Shown: piece after piece, positions 8,526 to 16,858 of the stretch | How the letters are laid out: each line of letters opens with the position of its first letter | Position numbering within the stretch: position 1 is the first letter of the stretch | Source: Eggerthella lenta DSM 2243 | Lineage (GTDB): Bacteria > Actinomycetota > Coriobacteriia > Coriobacteriales > Eggerthellaceae | NCBI RefSeq assembly: GCF_000024265.1 | Contig: NC_013204.1 | Coordinates: 3,461,001-3,525,000, forward strand | Length of the DNA: 64,000 nt | Direction: 5' to 3' | Program-made: the position numbers and the translations under genes | The notes under the pieces: generated by a model | Told to the model about the DNA's origin: nothing | Database searches by the model: none | What the model saw: the letters and a program-made list of their open reading frames with translations, nothing else

Positions 8526-8999
8526 CTAGCGTACCATCGCATCGCCGAGGAAGGCAATCGCATCGCGAAAAGCGCGCAAAGCGACCAGATCGTCGAGGAA
8601 GCTCACCTCGATGCGCGCGCGGCCCGCCGCCTCGTCCGTCCACTCGGTGGTGCCCACGAACACGGCATCGAGAGCGGCGCCGGCATCGGCGTAAGCGGCG
8701 GCCGAACCGGCTTCCGCGCCGTCGCCCCTGCGCACGGCCGCCCGCGTTTGAAAATCGATGACCAGGTGCTCCAACAGATGCGGCAGCGACGTGTGGTCCA
8801 TGACGGCGGCGAAAGTGTCGCCCTCGTCGTTCACGCAGGCATGGCGCGGCACGTGCGGATGGGCCGCGCGAACGCGCGCCGCAAGCTCTGGCGTCGTGCG
8901 GCGCGGGACGCCGGGCGCCAGAACCACGTCGCACACCACGCGGTCGGCGCGCACCGTGAGCCGCTCGATGACAAGCGGGGCTGTGCCCTGCGCGCTCAC
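8526..8999 (-). CDS. Small conserved protein with cyanophycin-synthetase N-terminal-like motifs
   Basis: The 157-aa soluble protein contains TSLPHLLEHLVIDFQ near residue 70 and GRARIEVSFLDDLVALRAF near 130. Both resemble the N-terminal domain of cyanophycin synthetase (H..EH...ELQ followed by a VV.EY-type strand and A...A..L), without the ATP-grasp or Mur-ligase parts. The ATG overlaps the stop of the upstream membrane gene by 4 bp (ATGA), so the two are translationally coupled. The ATP-grasp Ddl-like gene follows after 34 bp. The association of a stand-alone CphA-front-like domain with an ATP-grasp ligase hints that they act together, but this is inference. The family match is by eye and needs a profile search. 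Confidence 0.45.
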   Translation of the reverse strand: MSAQGTAPLVIERLTVRADRVVCDVVLAPGVPRRTTPELAARVRAAHPHVPRHACVNDEGDTFAAVMDHTSLPHLLEHLVIDFQTRAAVRRGDGAEAGSAAAYADAGAALDAVFVGTTEWTDEAAGRARIEVSFLDDLVALRAFRDAIAFLGDAMVR

Positions 9000-10063
9000 G
9001 CGGGCAGGTCGCTCACATCGAACACGCCGCGCGTGCCGGATGCGGCAGCATCGTCGTTCTTGTCGACGGCGTCGGAGGCGCTGCCGCCTTCGTCTGCGGC
9101 TTCACTTGCAGAGGCGTCTTCCGGCCCAGAAGCGGAATCGGATTCCGGCTTCTGCCGATCGCCCGGGTCGGGCTCGGGCGCAGCCTCCGGCTCGGGTTCC
9201 GCCGCAGGCTCGGGCTCAGGCTCAGGCGCCACCGGCTCGCCCCTCTGCGGCGTAGCCTCCGCATCGTGCGACAGGCGGTCGAGCACCGTGTATCCAGCTC
9301 CCGACGGAGGTTCCTCCTGCGGCTGGCCCTGAATCGCGCGCACGAGCTGGTCGAACTGCCAGGCGATGTCGTCCGCCAGCGTAGAGAGCCATGTGTACCC
9401 GCTTCCATCGGAAATCACCAGCTGAGAGCGGTCGAGCGAGAAACGATAGCGGCCGGAGCCCTCCATGTTCCCGAACGTGTACGAGATGGTCTTCGCGTCC
9501 GTGTCCAGCTTGTACGACCAGCTCACATCTTCGGTCAGCTTGATAGTTTCGCCGTCGATGACCACGACGGCCGTGGTGCCGTGAGTTTGCCATTCGCCCT
9601 GGAACTCGGCTGCATCGTCGTAGCGCAGCCAACGGTCCCACGAGAACCCGCCCACGATCAGCAGGACGACCAGCAGCACCGAGCCGGCCACAACAAGCGG
9701 CCAGCGCTTTTTGCGCGGCTTCGCTTCCGCACGCTCGCGCCGACGCTTCCCGCGCTCGGCCTCGGTCGACGCTTCGGCCCCATCGTCTTTCGCAGCGTCA
9801 TCGACGATTGCCGCCGCGTCCTCCTTCAACCTGGCGGCCGCCTTCGCCCTGACCTTTGCAGCGCGCGACGTCTGCTCGAGGGGCGTCTGCCCCTCATTCT
9901 CCTCAACGTGAGGCGTCCCGGCCGCTCGCGGCTTCGGTTTCGCAGGCGGCACGTCGGTGCGCTTCCGCGGCGCGACGCGGCCGGACGCCCCTGGCTTCGA
10001 GGCGTCCGTCGCGGGTGCGGCAGCGGTATTCGGTTTGCTGGTTCGTTTACGCTTCGTTGCCAC
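8996..10063 (-). CDS. Single-pass membrane protein with acidic C-terminal tail, unknown function
   Basis: The 355-aa protein has a basic Lys/Arg/Pro-rich cytoplasmic N-terminus of about 130 residues and one transmembrane helix (WPLVVAGSVLLVVLLIVGGF). An extracellular domain of about 120 residues follows (from WLRYDDAAEFQGEWQTHG to LVISDGSGYTWLSTLADDIAWQFD), which resembles lipocalin-like beta-rich domains of secreted proteins. It ends in a Glu/Pro-repeat and acidic disordered tail (PEPEPEPAAEPEPEA). No catalytic motif was recognised. It overlaps the next gene by 4 bp and lies 42 bp downstream of serS. Probably an envelope protein. Confidence 0.75.
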   Translation of the reverse strand: MATKRKRTSKPNTAAAPATDASKPGASGRVAPRKRTDVPPAKPKPRAAGTPHVEENEGQTPLEQTSRAAKVRAKAAARLKEDAAAIVDDAAKDDGAEASTEAERGKRRRERAEAKPRKKRWPLVVAGSVLLVVLLIVGGFSWDRWLRYDDAAEFQGEWQTHGTTAVVVIDGETIKLTEDVSWSYKLDTDAKTISYTFGNMEGSGRYRFSLDRSQLVISDGSGYTWLSTLADDIAWQFDQLVRAIQGQPQEEPPSGAGYTVLDRLSHDAEATPQRGEPVAPEPEPEPAAEPEPEAAPEPDPGDRQKPESDSASGPEDASASEAADEGGSASDAVDKNDDAAASGTRGVFDVSDLPA

Positions 10064-10105
10064 GCTTGAAGGTTCCCTGGTTCTTTTCGATAGCTTCGCC
10101 TGCCG

Positions 10106-11395
10106 TTATTCCGGCGCGATGACCTCGACGCCGCCCATGTAGGGCACCAGCACGTCGGGCACGCGCACGGTGCCGTCGGGCTGCTGGTAGTTCTCGATGA
10201 CGGCGGCCATGGTGCGACCCACCGCCAGGCCGGAGCCGTTCAGCGTGTGGACGTAGCGCGAGCCCTTGAAGTTCTCGGGGTCGCGGTACTTGATGTTCGC
10301 ACGACGCGCCTGGAAGTCCGTGCAGTTCGAGCACGAGGAGATCTCCTTGTAGCCGTTGTACGACGGCAGCCACACCTCGAGGTCATACGTCTTGGCGGCG
10401 GAGAACCCGATGTCGCCCGTGCACAGGCTGATCACGCGGTACGGCAGGCCCAGCAGCTGCAGGATGTTCTCGGCGTCGGCCACCATGGCCTCCAGGTCGT
10501 CGAAGCTCTCCTCGGGCTTGGCGTACTTCACCATCTCCACCTTGTCGAACTGGTGCACGCGGATGAGCCCGCGCGTGTCGCGGCCGGCGCTGCCCGCCTC
10601 CTCGCGGAAGCACGGCGTGAACGCGCAGTACTTCAGCGGCAGCTGGCCGGCGTCCAGAACCTCGCCGGCGTGGATGTTCGTCAGCTGCACCTCGGCCGTG
10701 GGGATGAGGTACAGGCCCTCGGTGGTGTGGAACAGGTCTTCCTCGAACTTCGGCAGCTGGCCGGTGCCGGTGAGCGTCTCGGCGTTGGCCATGGCCGGGC
10801 ACCACCATTCCTTGTAGCCGCGCGACGCGTGCGTGTCGGCCATGAAGTTGATGAGGGCGCGCTCCAGACGGGCGCCCAGGCCGCCCAGCAGGATGAAGCG
10901 GCTGGCGGCTAGCTTCACCGCCCGCTCGAAGTCGATGATGCCCAGCTCGGGGCCCAGATCCCAGTGCGGCTTCATCTCGAAGCCCTCGGCGGCGAAGTCG
11001 CGCGGCGCGCCCCAGCGGCGCACTTCGGGGTTGTCGTCCTCGTCGTCGCCCACCGGCGTGGAATCGGCCGGCATGTTCGGCGTGCGCAGCAGCACCTCGC
11101 GCAGGGCCTCGTCGGCCGCTTCGCGATCTTTGCCGATGACGGCCAGCTCGTCGTTGATGGCGCGCACGCGCTGCTTGGCGGCTTCGGCCTCGTCCTTCTG
11201 GCCGGCGGCCATCATCTGGCCGATCGACTTCGACGTGGCGTTGCGCTCGGCCTGCAGCGCCTCCTCCTTCGCGATGGCGGCGCGGCGAGTCTCGTCGAGC
11301 TCGGAGAAGCGCGCCGCGTCCCACGAAGCATGGCGGTTCTTCATCGCCTCGGCGACGGCTTCTTGGTTGTCGCGGACGAACTTGATGTCGAGCAT
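10106..11395 (-). CDS. serS: Seryl-tRNA synthetase
   Basis: The 429-aa class II aminoacyl-tRNA synthetase charges tRNA-Ser with serine. The N-terminal 110 residues form the expected coiled-coil tRNA-binding arm ([21 protein letters not shown] at the start). Class II motif 2 ([21 protein letters not shown], residues about 268-288) and motif 3 ([18 protein letters not shown], near 390) are intact, and the length is typical. GAAGGAG lies 8 nt before the ATG. The region upstream of the start (11396-11510) separates it from the convergently oriented end of the histidine kinase gene on the same strand. Confidence 0.98.
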   Translation of the reverse strand: MLDIKFVRDNQEAVAEAMKNRHASWDAARFSELDETRRAAIAKEEALQAERNATSKSIGQMMAAGQKDEAEAAKQRVRAINDELAVIGKDREAADEALREVLLRTPNMPADSTPVGDDEDDNPEVRRWGAPRDFAAEGFEMKPHWDLGPELGIIDFERAVKLAASRFILLGGLGARLERALINFMADTHASRGYKEWWCPAMANAETLTGTGQLPKFEEDLFHTTEGLYLIPTAEVQLTNIHAGEVLDAGQLPLKYCAFTPCFREEAGSAGRDTRGLIRVHQFDKVEMVKYAKPEESFDDLEAMVADAENILQLLGLPYRVISLCTGDIGFSAAKTYDLEVWLPSYNGYKEISSCSNCTDFQARRANIKYRDPENFKGSRYVHTLNGSGLAVGRTMAAVIENYQQPDGTVRVPDVLVPYMGGVEVIAPE

Positions 11396-11510
11396 AGTCG
11401 CGCTCCTTCACGATGGGAAACAATAGTGCCTTTAGTATACCTCACGGGCGGCGCACCTCGTCGTTCCTTCACGCACCCGGCATGTTCCGTCGGGCGGCCA
11501 GCCGACGCCC

Positions 11511-14237
11511 TTATCCTTCATAGCGCTTTCGCACGTACTTGATGAGGGTGGCCAGCACGCGGCGCATGTCGATGGGCTTCGACAGATGCGCGTTCATGCC
11601 GCTGGCCAACGAGGCGCTCACGTCTTCGGCGAAGGCGTTGGCCGACATCGCGATGATGGGCACGGCATCCGCATCTTCGCGATCGAGCTCGCGGATGCAC
11701 CGCGTGGCCTCGTAGCCGTTCATGTTGGGCATCTGCACATCCATGAGAACCGCGTCGAAGTAGCCTATCTTCGACGCCTCGAACATGACGCACGCCTCGG
11801 CTCCGTCCCCCGCTCGCTCCACTACCAGCCCCGCTTCCGCCAGCAGTTCGCAGGCTATCTCGGCGTTGAGGTCGTTGTCTTCGGCCAGCAGAACGCGCAG
11901 CCCCTCGAACTCGGTGCGGTCGAGCGCACGCGGCGCGCCCGGCATAGGGGCTTCGTAAGCCGAAACGGGACGGCTCGCCAGCCGATCGCGCGCGCCGAGG
12001 GATCGCAGCGCCGCCGCGCTCGCAGCATCGAGTTCGAGGGGCTGCGCATCGTCCGCCTCGGCGCCCTCGCCCTCCTCGAACACGATGCGCTCCGCCTCTA
12101 ATGCGATACGCAGGTTGAACGTCACCGTGAACGTAGTGCCCTGCCCTTTCGTCGACTCGACGGCGATATCGCCCGCCATCATGGTGACGATGTTCTTCAC
12201 GATGGGCATGCCGAGGCCCGTGCCCTGCTCGCGCGAGCGTCCCTCCATGCTGAACGGCTCGAAAATATGCTCCTTGAACTCCTCTGACATGCCTATGCCG
12301 TTGTCGGATACCGTGAACTTCACCTGGCGATACCCCATGGCGGCACCCTTCGCCACCGTGGTCTCGAACCGAACGCAGCCGCCGCAGGGCGTGTACTTCA
12401 CGGCATTCGTCAACAAGTTCAGCAACAGTTGCTTGATGCGCCGCGCATCGCCCACGAACACGGCATCGGCGCATGGCGGAGTTGTCACGACGAATTCCTG
12501 GGCGCGCTGTTCGCACTGCACGCGAACGGCGGATGCCACGTGCGACAGCACGGCGCTGAGACGGAAAGGCTCGCTGGCCAGGGTCATCTTGCCGTTCTCG
12601 ATTTTCGAGATGTCCAGCACGTCGTTGATCAGCCCGAGCAGATGGTCAGATGCGTCTCCTATCTTTTTCAGCGTCTCGGCAACTTTCTCGCGATCGTCCG
12701 GATTGCTCCGCGCAAGCTGCAGCGTTCCCAGAATCACGTTCATAGGCGTGCGGATCTCGTGGCTCATGCGCGAGAGGAACTCGGACTTTGCAGCATTCGC
12801 CGCCTCGGCAACGTCCATCGCATCCTTCATGGACAATTGGATCTCCTTGTCGGCCGTCACGTCGCGCATGACCACGAGCAGCTGCGGCTTATCTTCGAAC
12901 GTCAGCCGCTTGACCGAGTAAGAAGCCCAGCATTCTTTGCCGGTCTGCTTGCTGCGGAACGAGAACTCCCCTTGCTCGAAGCCCTTCGTCTCGTCCTTCC
13001 TAATGCGATCGAACAGAGCCACGCCCTCGGGAGAAAGCCCTATGGTGGCCGCCAACCGCTCGTTTTGCAGAAAGGCGTCAAGGCGATAGCCGATGATGCG
13101 TTCGGCCTTCGCCACAATGGGAGTGACCTTGCCGTCGGTGGGCGAATAGAGGTTCACCGCCATATCGATGCTGTCGGACAGCGCCTCGTACAACTGGCCG
13201 AGCATGGCGACGTTCTGTTCGCGCAGGCGGCGGCGGTACGCGCCGAACACCAACAGCGCCACCACCACAAGGCAGGCGAAGATGATGGCGAACACCGCTT
13301 CGAACGTGGTGGTGACCACGGCAGCTTCGGCACGCACGTTCTCGACGGGCACCACGTTGCACACGTACCAATACCCGTTGTCGACCGGCGCGACGCACAC
13401 ATAACTGGATTTGCCGTCTACCGTGGCCGTGAGCAGCCCCGTCTGCTTGTTCGCCACAACGTCGCGCAGCGTGGAAAGGTCGCTCCGCGAGCGCGACTGC
13501 ATGAACTGCAAGGCAGCTTCGGTTGAGACCGCGGCATCGGTGTTCGAGGCCGGCTCGCTGTACTGAGACGCCCGGTCAAGGAAGTCGTACAGCGACGTGC
13601 CGATGAACACCGGCGTCTTGGTTTCGCCCGTGGGAGGCACCAGCACCTCGCCGGTGGAACCCTCGAACAACATGAAGTAGCCGCGGCCGTCGAACATATC
13701 CAGCTGACGGGACATAGAGAACAAGCTTAACGGCACCTGCACGTACAGGGCTCCGACTTGCTGCCCATCGATATAAAGCGGCGTTTGGGCGAGACGCACG
13801 CGGGCGCCCGCCTCGTTGGCGAACGTGGCAGAGTACGAACTGCGACCCTCGGACAAAGCCGTTTCGGGCTGAGCCAGCTCGTCGACGGAAAATGCGGAGC
13901 CATCCGCGCGAACGCCTCGACCGTCCATCCCGGCAAACGTCGCATTCGCAAAGCCGTGGTGCTCCTGGAAGCTGCTGAGAGCCGGCGCAACCAACGCAGG
14001 ATCGGTAGTCTGCACGGTAAACGCGCCGATGGCGTTCTGCGACATGTACATGCGGTCGGTTACGTTGCTGGCGGATTGCTCGGTGAACGTGACCACCTGC
14101 TGCTCGGCGCTCTGATTGAGCTTCTTGTCGATAAAAGACGTTAATCCGAGCACAGCAGAAACAATCGCCGCCACAATGGCGACGATTGCGATTGATGCCG
14201 TTATGCGTCGTTTGCGTTTGCGCTTGTCTTTGCCCAT
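11511..14237 (-). CDS. Membrane hybrid sensor histidine kinase
   Basis: The 908-aa protein has a TM helix at about residues 12-34, an extracytoplasmic sensor domain of about 260 residues (dCache/Cache-like, containing RMYMSQNAIGAF and YWYVCNVVPVENV), and a second TM helix near 305-328. A PAS domain follows (about 345-460). The HisKA domain has MSHEIRTPMN (phospho-accepting His near 493), and the HATPase has NLLTNAVKYT, SDNGIGMSE and GTGLGMPIVK. A C-terminal receiver domain carries VLMDVQMPNMNG (Asp near 832) and the conserved Lys in HLSKPID. It thus senses an external signal and relays phosphate internally. No partner HPt or response regulator is adjacent. The start is the only plausible ATG, with a weak GAAGAAGGG at about 17 nt. 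Confidence 0.92.
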   Translation of the reverse strand: MGKDKRKRKRRITASIAIVAIVAAIVSAVLGLTSFIDKKLNQSAEQQVVTFTEQSASNVTDRMYMSQNAIGAFTVQTTDPALVAPALSSFQEHHGFANATFAGMDGRGVRADGSAFSVDELAQPETALSEGRSSYSATFANEAGARVRLAQTPLYIDGQQVGALYVQVPLSLFSMSRQLDMFDGRGYFMLFEGSTGEVLVPPTGETKTPVFIGTSLYDFLDRASQYSEPASNTDAAVSTEAALQFMQSRSRSDLSTLRDVVANKQTGLLTATVDGKSSYVCVAPVDNGYWYVCNVVPVENVRAEAAVVTTTFEAVFAIIFACLVVVALLVFGAYRRRLREQNVAMLGQLYEALSDSIDMAVNLYSPTDGKVTPIVAKAERIIGYRLDAFLQNERLAATIGLSPEGVALFDRIRKDETKGFEQGEFSFRSKQTGKECWASYSVKRLTFEDKPQLLVVMRDVTADKEIQLSMKDAMDVAEAANAAKSEFLSRMSHEIRTPMNVILGTLQLARSNPDDREKVAETLKKIGDASDHLLGLINDVLDISKIENGKMTLASEPFRLSAVLSHVASAVRVQCEQRAQEFVVTTPPCADAVFVGDARRIKQLLLNLLTNAVKYTPCGGCVRFETTVAKGAAMGYRQVKFTVSDNGIGMSEEFKEHIFEPFSMEGRSREQGTGLGMPIVKNIVTMMAGDIAVESTKGQGTTFTVTFNLRIALEAERIVFEEGEGAEADDAQPLELDAASAAALRSLGARDRLASRPVSAYEAPMPGAPRALDRTEFEGLRVLLAEDNDLNAEIACELLAEAGLVVERAGDGAEACVMFEASKIGYFDAVLMDVQMPNMNGYEATRCIRELDREDADAVPIIAMSANAFAEDVSASLASGMNAHLSKPIDMRRVLATLIKYVRKRYEG

Positions 14238-14393
14238 GGCGTGTTGGTGCTTGCCCTTCTTCAGCGCGCGTAAAGAATAAAGGAATATCCAAGCCTACCC
14301 GTACCGGATCGGCTCGACATAGTATACTCTAACGCTGAACTGCAAACACTCTGTGGCAATGGTGATGTCACGAGTTAGAGTAACGAGGTAACC

Positions 14394-14585
14394 ATGGATT
14401 TCGGTGCGTTGTACGATTTTCTCTTCAACACCTACGCCGGCATCGGATGCCTGGTGGGAATCGGTTTGGTCGTAAGTTTGATCGCGTGCGTCATCATGGA
14501 GCGCCGCACGCGCAAAACGTTCGTCAATCACGAGCCTGACGAGGACGATTGGTCCTTTTTCGATGACGACGAAGACGACAAGTAA
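14394..14585 (+). CDS. 63-aa single-pass membrane protein with acidic tail
   Basis: Unrecognised small protein. Residues 12-38 are hydrophobic (YAGIGCLVGIGLVVSLIACVI), then a short basic patch (MERRTRKTF) suggests the N-terminus faces out. The last 17 residues are strongly acidic and aromatic (DEDDWSFFDDDEDDK). The ATG follows GAGGTAAC at a good distance. It is divergent from the histidine kinase gene, with a 156-bp promoter region between them, and is followed by a terminator hairpin. A link with the kinase is possible but unsupported beyond position. Confidence 0.7.
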   Translation: MDFGALYDFLFNTYAGIGCLVGIGLVVSLIACVIMERRTRKTFVNHEPDEDDWSFFDDDEDDK

Positions 14586-14682
14586 CGTCTTCGCGTTCGT
14601 GCCGAACGGCGACCAGACGATGAGGATCGCCTTTTGAAAAGCTCCTTGCACGTACGCGCGATCACTGCTTTCGAGTCTCGCC

Positions 14683-14715
14683 GCGCGCAGCTTTTCAGCT
14701 GCGCGCTCCTGTTTT
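14683..14715 (+). terminator. Intrinsic terminator
   Basis: GCGCGCAGC (14683-14691) pairs with GCTGCGCGC (14698-14706) around a 6-nt loop. A T-rich stretch follows. It terminates the 63-aa membrane protein transcript. Confidence 0.7.
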
Positions 14716-14796
14716 CAAGCCGTCAATTCTCCCGCACACTCAAACCATATAATTGAACCTCATCGCCTCTTGACAACCCGGAAAGGAAGTACTTCC

Positions 14797-15678
14797 ATGA
14801 ACGAAGCCGAAACGCATCTCTACCAGCGCGAAGGAGCGTACATCCCCCGCGTCGCCGCCGTGCATGATCTGTGCGGCTACGGCAAGTGCTCGCTGGGAGT
14901 TGCCATTCCCGTGCTGTCCGCCGCCGGCTGCGACGTATGCCCCGTGCCGACGGGCTTGTTCTCGTCGCACACCGCCTTCCCCGGCTGGTACATGCACGAC
15001 ACCACCGAGATCCTAGCCGACTACCTGAACGCATGGAAGGGCATCGGCGTGGAGATAGATGCCGTGTACTCCGGTTTCTTGGGCGCACCCGAGCAGGTGG
15101 ATCGCATTCGCGATCTGTACGCTATGTATCCGAACGCTTTGCGCGTGGTAGATCCCGTGATGGCCGACCACGGCAAGGTCTACCCCACGTATACGCCCGA
15201 GCTGTGCTCCGCCATGGCCGAGCTGGCTTGCGGCGCCGACATCCTCACACCGAACCTCACCGAAGCCGCCATCATCCTGGGCGAGCCCATCGGCGAAGAT
15301 TGGGGCGGCACCGACATCTCCGACGAAGAAGCGCACCGCCTGGTAGATGCCCTCGTGGCGAAGGGAGCGAAGCACGTGGTGCTCAAGGGCATCCAGCGCG
15401 AGGGCGAGTCCTGCATCCGCAACTTCGTGGGCGGCAAGGACTGCGAGGCGTTCGAAGCGCATAACGAATACCTGCCCTACATGTTGCACGGCACGGGCGA
15501 CTTGTACGCGTCATGCCTGATGGCCGCCGTGATGGCCGGTCGCTCGCTGCAGGAGGCCGTCGCGTTCGCAGGCGACTTCGTGCACGACGCCATGCTGGTG
15601 AGCGCCGAACAGCCCGACTTCAAAGACCGCGGCGTCAGCTTCGAGCCGCTGCTGGGCAAGGTGTGCGAGCTGCTGTAG
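14797..15678 (+). CDS. Pyridoxamine kinase (PdxY/PfkB-like)
   Basis: The 293-aa ribokinase-like enzyme phosphorylates pyridoxal/pyridoxamine in B6 salvage. AAVHDLCGYGKCSLGVAIPV near residue 15 is the substrate-binding start typical of the PdxK/PdxY group. VVDPVMADHGKVY near 120, DILTPNLTEA near 147 and the anion-hole/catalytic HGTGDLYAS near 230 are all present. The start ATG at 14797 follows GGAAAGGAAG; an in-frame ATG nine codons upstream has no such site. The gene stands alone between terminators. Confidence 0.88.
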   Translation: MNEAETHLYQREGAYIPRVAAVHDLCGYGKCSLGVAIPVLSAAGCDVCPVPTGLFSSHTAFPGWYMHDTTEILADYLNAWKGIGVEIDAVYSGFLGAPEQVDRIRDLYAMYPNALRVVDPVMADHGKVYPTYTPELCSAMAELACGADILTPNLTEAAIILGEPIGEDWGGTDISDEEAHRLVDALVAKGAKHVVLKGIQREGESCIRNFVGGKDCEAFEAHNEYLPYMLHGTGDLYASCLMAAVMAGRSLQEAVAFAGDFVHDAMLVSAEQPDFKDRGVSFEPLLGKVCELL

Positions 15679-15778
15679 GAGACGCACGCAACCTGTCAAC
15701 GCGTTGCCGAAACGGCCGGCCTTTGCGGCGAAACCGCACGTTTCGGGCACGACGCATCCTCCAAGATGTCCTCCGATG

Positions 15779-15820
15779 GGGTCGGGCGAGAAGGCGACCG
15801 CCCGACCACCTTCTCTTCTT
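15779..15820. terminator. Bidirectional terminator
   Basis: GGTCGGGCG and CGCCCGACC form a stem between the convergent pyridoxamine kinase (+) and acetamidase-like (-) genes, followed on the plus strand by a T/C-rich run. Confidence 0.65.
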
Positions 15821-16717
15821 CTACAGCTTGAACCCCAGCGATTCCAGCACGTACTTGGGAACCATGAAGCGGACGGTCTTCTGGGGGTCCACCATCTGGC
15901 ACACTTGCACGTCGGCCACCAGCGACAGCAGCATGACCAGCTCGGCCTCGTCGACGCCGGTGCGGTCGTGCAGCAGATCCACCATCTCGTGCACGGCGCG
16001 ATCGGCCGCTGCGTCGAGAGACTCGGCGGACGCGATGATGCCGAGGTGCGTGCCGTTCTCGATAAGCGGATCAACCAGGTGCAGGTCGGGCAGCGCAGTG
16101 AGCGTGACCGTAGCGTAGCCGGCCACCTCGGCGCCCGACACGCTAATCTCGCCATCGCCCATCGCCGCGTGCATGTCGCCGCAGCCGAACAGCGCGCCCT
16201 CCACCGCCACGGGGAAGTACAGCGTCGCGCCCGTGGTGATGGCGGTGTTGTCCATGTTGCCGCCGTGGCTGCCGGGCGTTCCGCAGTTCACCGGATCGCC
16301 CGCCGGGGCCACGCCGATGACGCCGATCATGGGGTTAAGCGGGATGGACAGCTGGTCGTTCCACACTAGCTTGTCGCCGTCGATAGCGCACAGGTGCGTG
16401 CTCCACGCGTCGAAGCGGTCGCCGCACACGCCCTCGTCCTTGCCCGTGCACGACGCGGTTTGCGGGTCGAGCTCGATGTTCTCGATGGTCACCTTCAGCG
16501 CGCCGCCGGGCACCGCGCCCTCCACGAACACGGGGCCGGTTGCCGGGTTGATGCGATCCCAGTCGATCTCGTCCAGCTCGTCCTCGGGCGTCTGCACCTG
16601 GTTGCCGAAGCAGTCCTGCGTGCGGATGCGCACCGTCTCGCCCGATGCCACCGTCAGCGCCGGCTCCAAATCGCGCGCGAACGCGAACAGCACGCGCTCG
16701 TCGTTAAGTTCCTGCAT
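15821..16717 (-). CDS. Acetamidase/formamidase family hydrolase
   Basis: The 298-aa protein of the FmdA/AmdA family hydrolyses short amides to ammonia and the carboxylate. The start is ATG 16715-16717 behind AAAGGGTGG. Signature stretches are ETVRIRTQDCFGNQ near residue 24, INPATGPVFVEGAVPGGALK near 55, and LFGCGDMHAAMGDGEI in the C-terminal half, where the conserved CGD-x-HA-x-(M/Q)GDGE motif sits. Length matches the shorter bacterial members (about 300 aa). The gene is downstream of a Ser/Thr kinase on the same strand, with a 141-bp gap containing a G12 tract, so expression could be separate. Confidence 0.88.
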   Translation of the reverse strand: MQELNDERVLFAFARDLEPALTVASGETVRIRTQDCFGNQVQTPEDELDEIDWDRINPATGPVFVEGAVPGGALKVTIENIELDPQTASCTGKDEGVCGDRFDAWSTHLCAIDGDKLVWNDQLSIPLNPMIGVIGVAPAGDPVNCGTPGSHGGNMDNTAITTGATLYFPVAVEGALFGCGDMHAAMGDGEISVSGAEVAGYATVTLTALPDLHLVDPLIENGTHLGIIASAESLDAAADRAVHEMVDLLHDRTGVDEAELVMLLSLVADVQVCQMVDPQKTVRFMVPKYVLESLGFKL

Positions 16718-16831
16718 GAGGCCACCCTTTCTACAAGATTGTGCTGAGGTTAATAGTACTACGGAGGGGGCCGGCTCGGCAGCATCTCTTGTGTCGGATT
16801 CTTGCTCGAAAAATACGACGAGCAATCAAGC

Positions 16832-16843
16832 GGGGGGGGGGGG
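16832..16843. repeat. G12 homopolymer tract
   Basis: Twelve consecutive G residues (poly-C on the coding strand) lie 115 bp upstream of the acetamidase-like start and 15 bp beyond the kinase stop. Tracts of this length mutate by slippage in other bacteria and can alter promoter spacing. Confidence 0.9.
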
Positions 16844-16858
16844 ACCGCTTTCGCGAGT

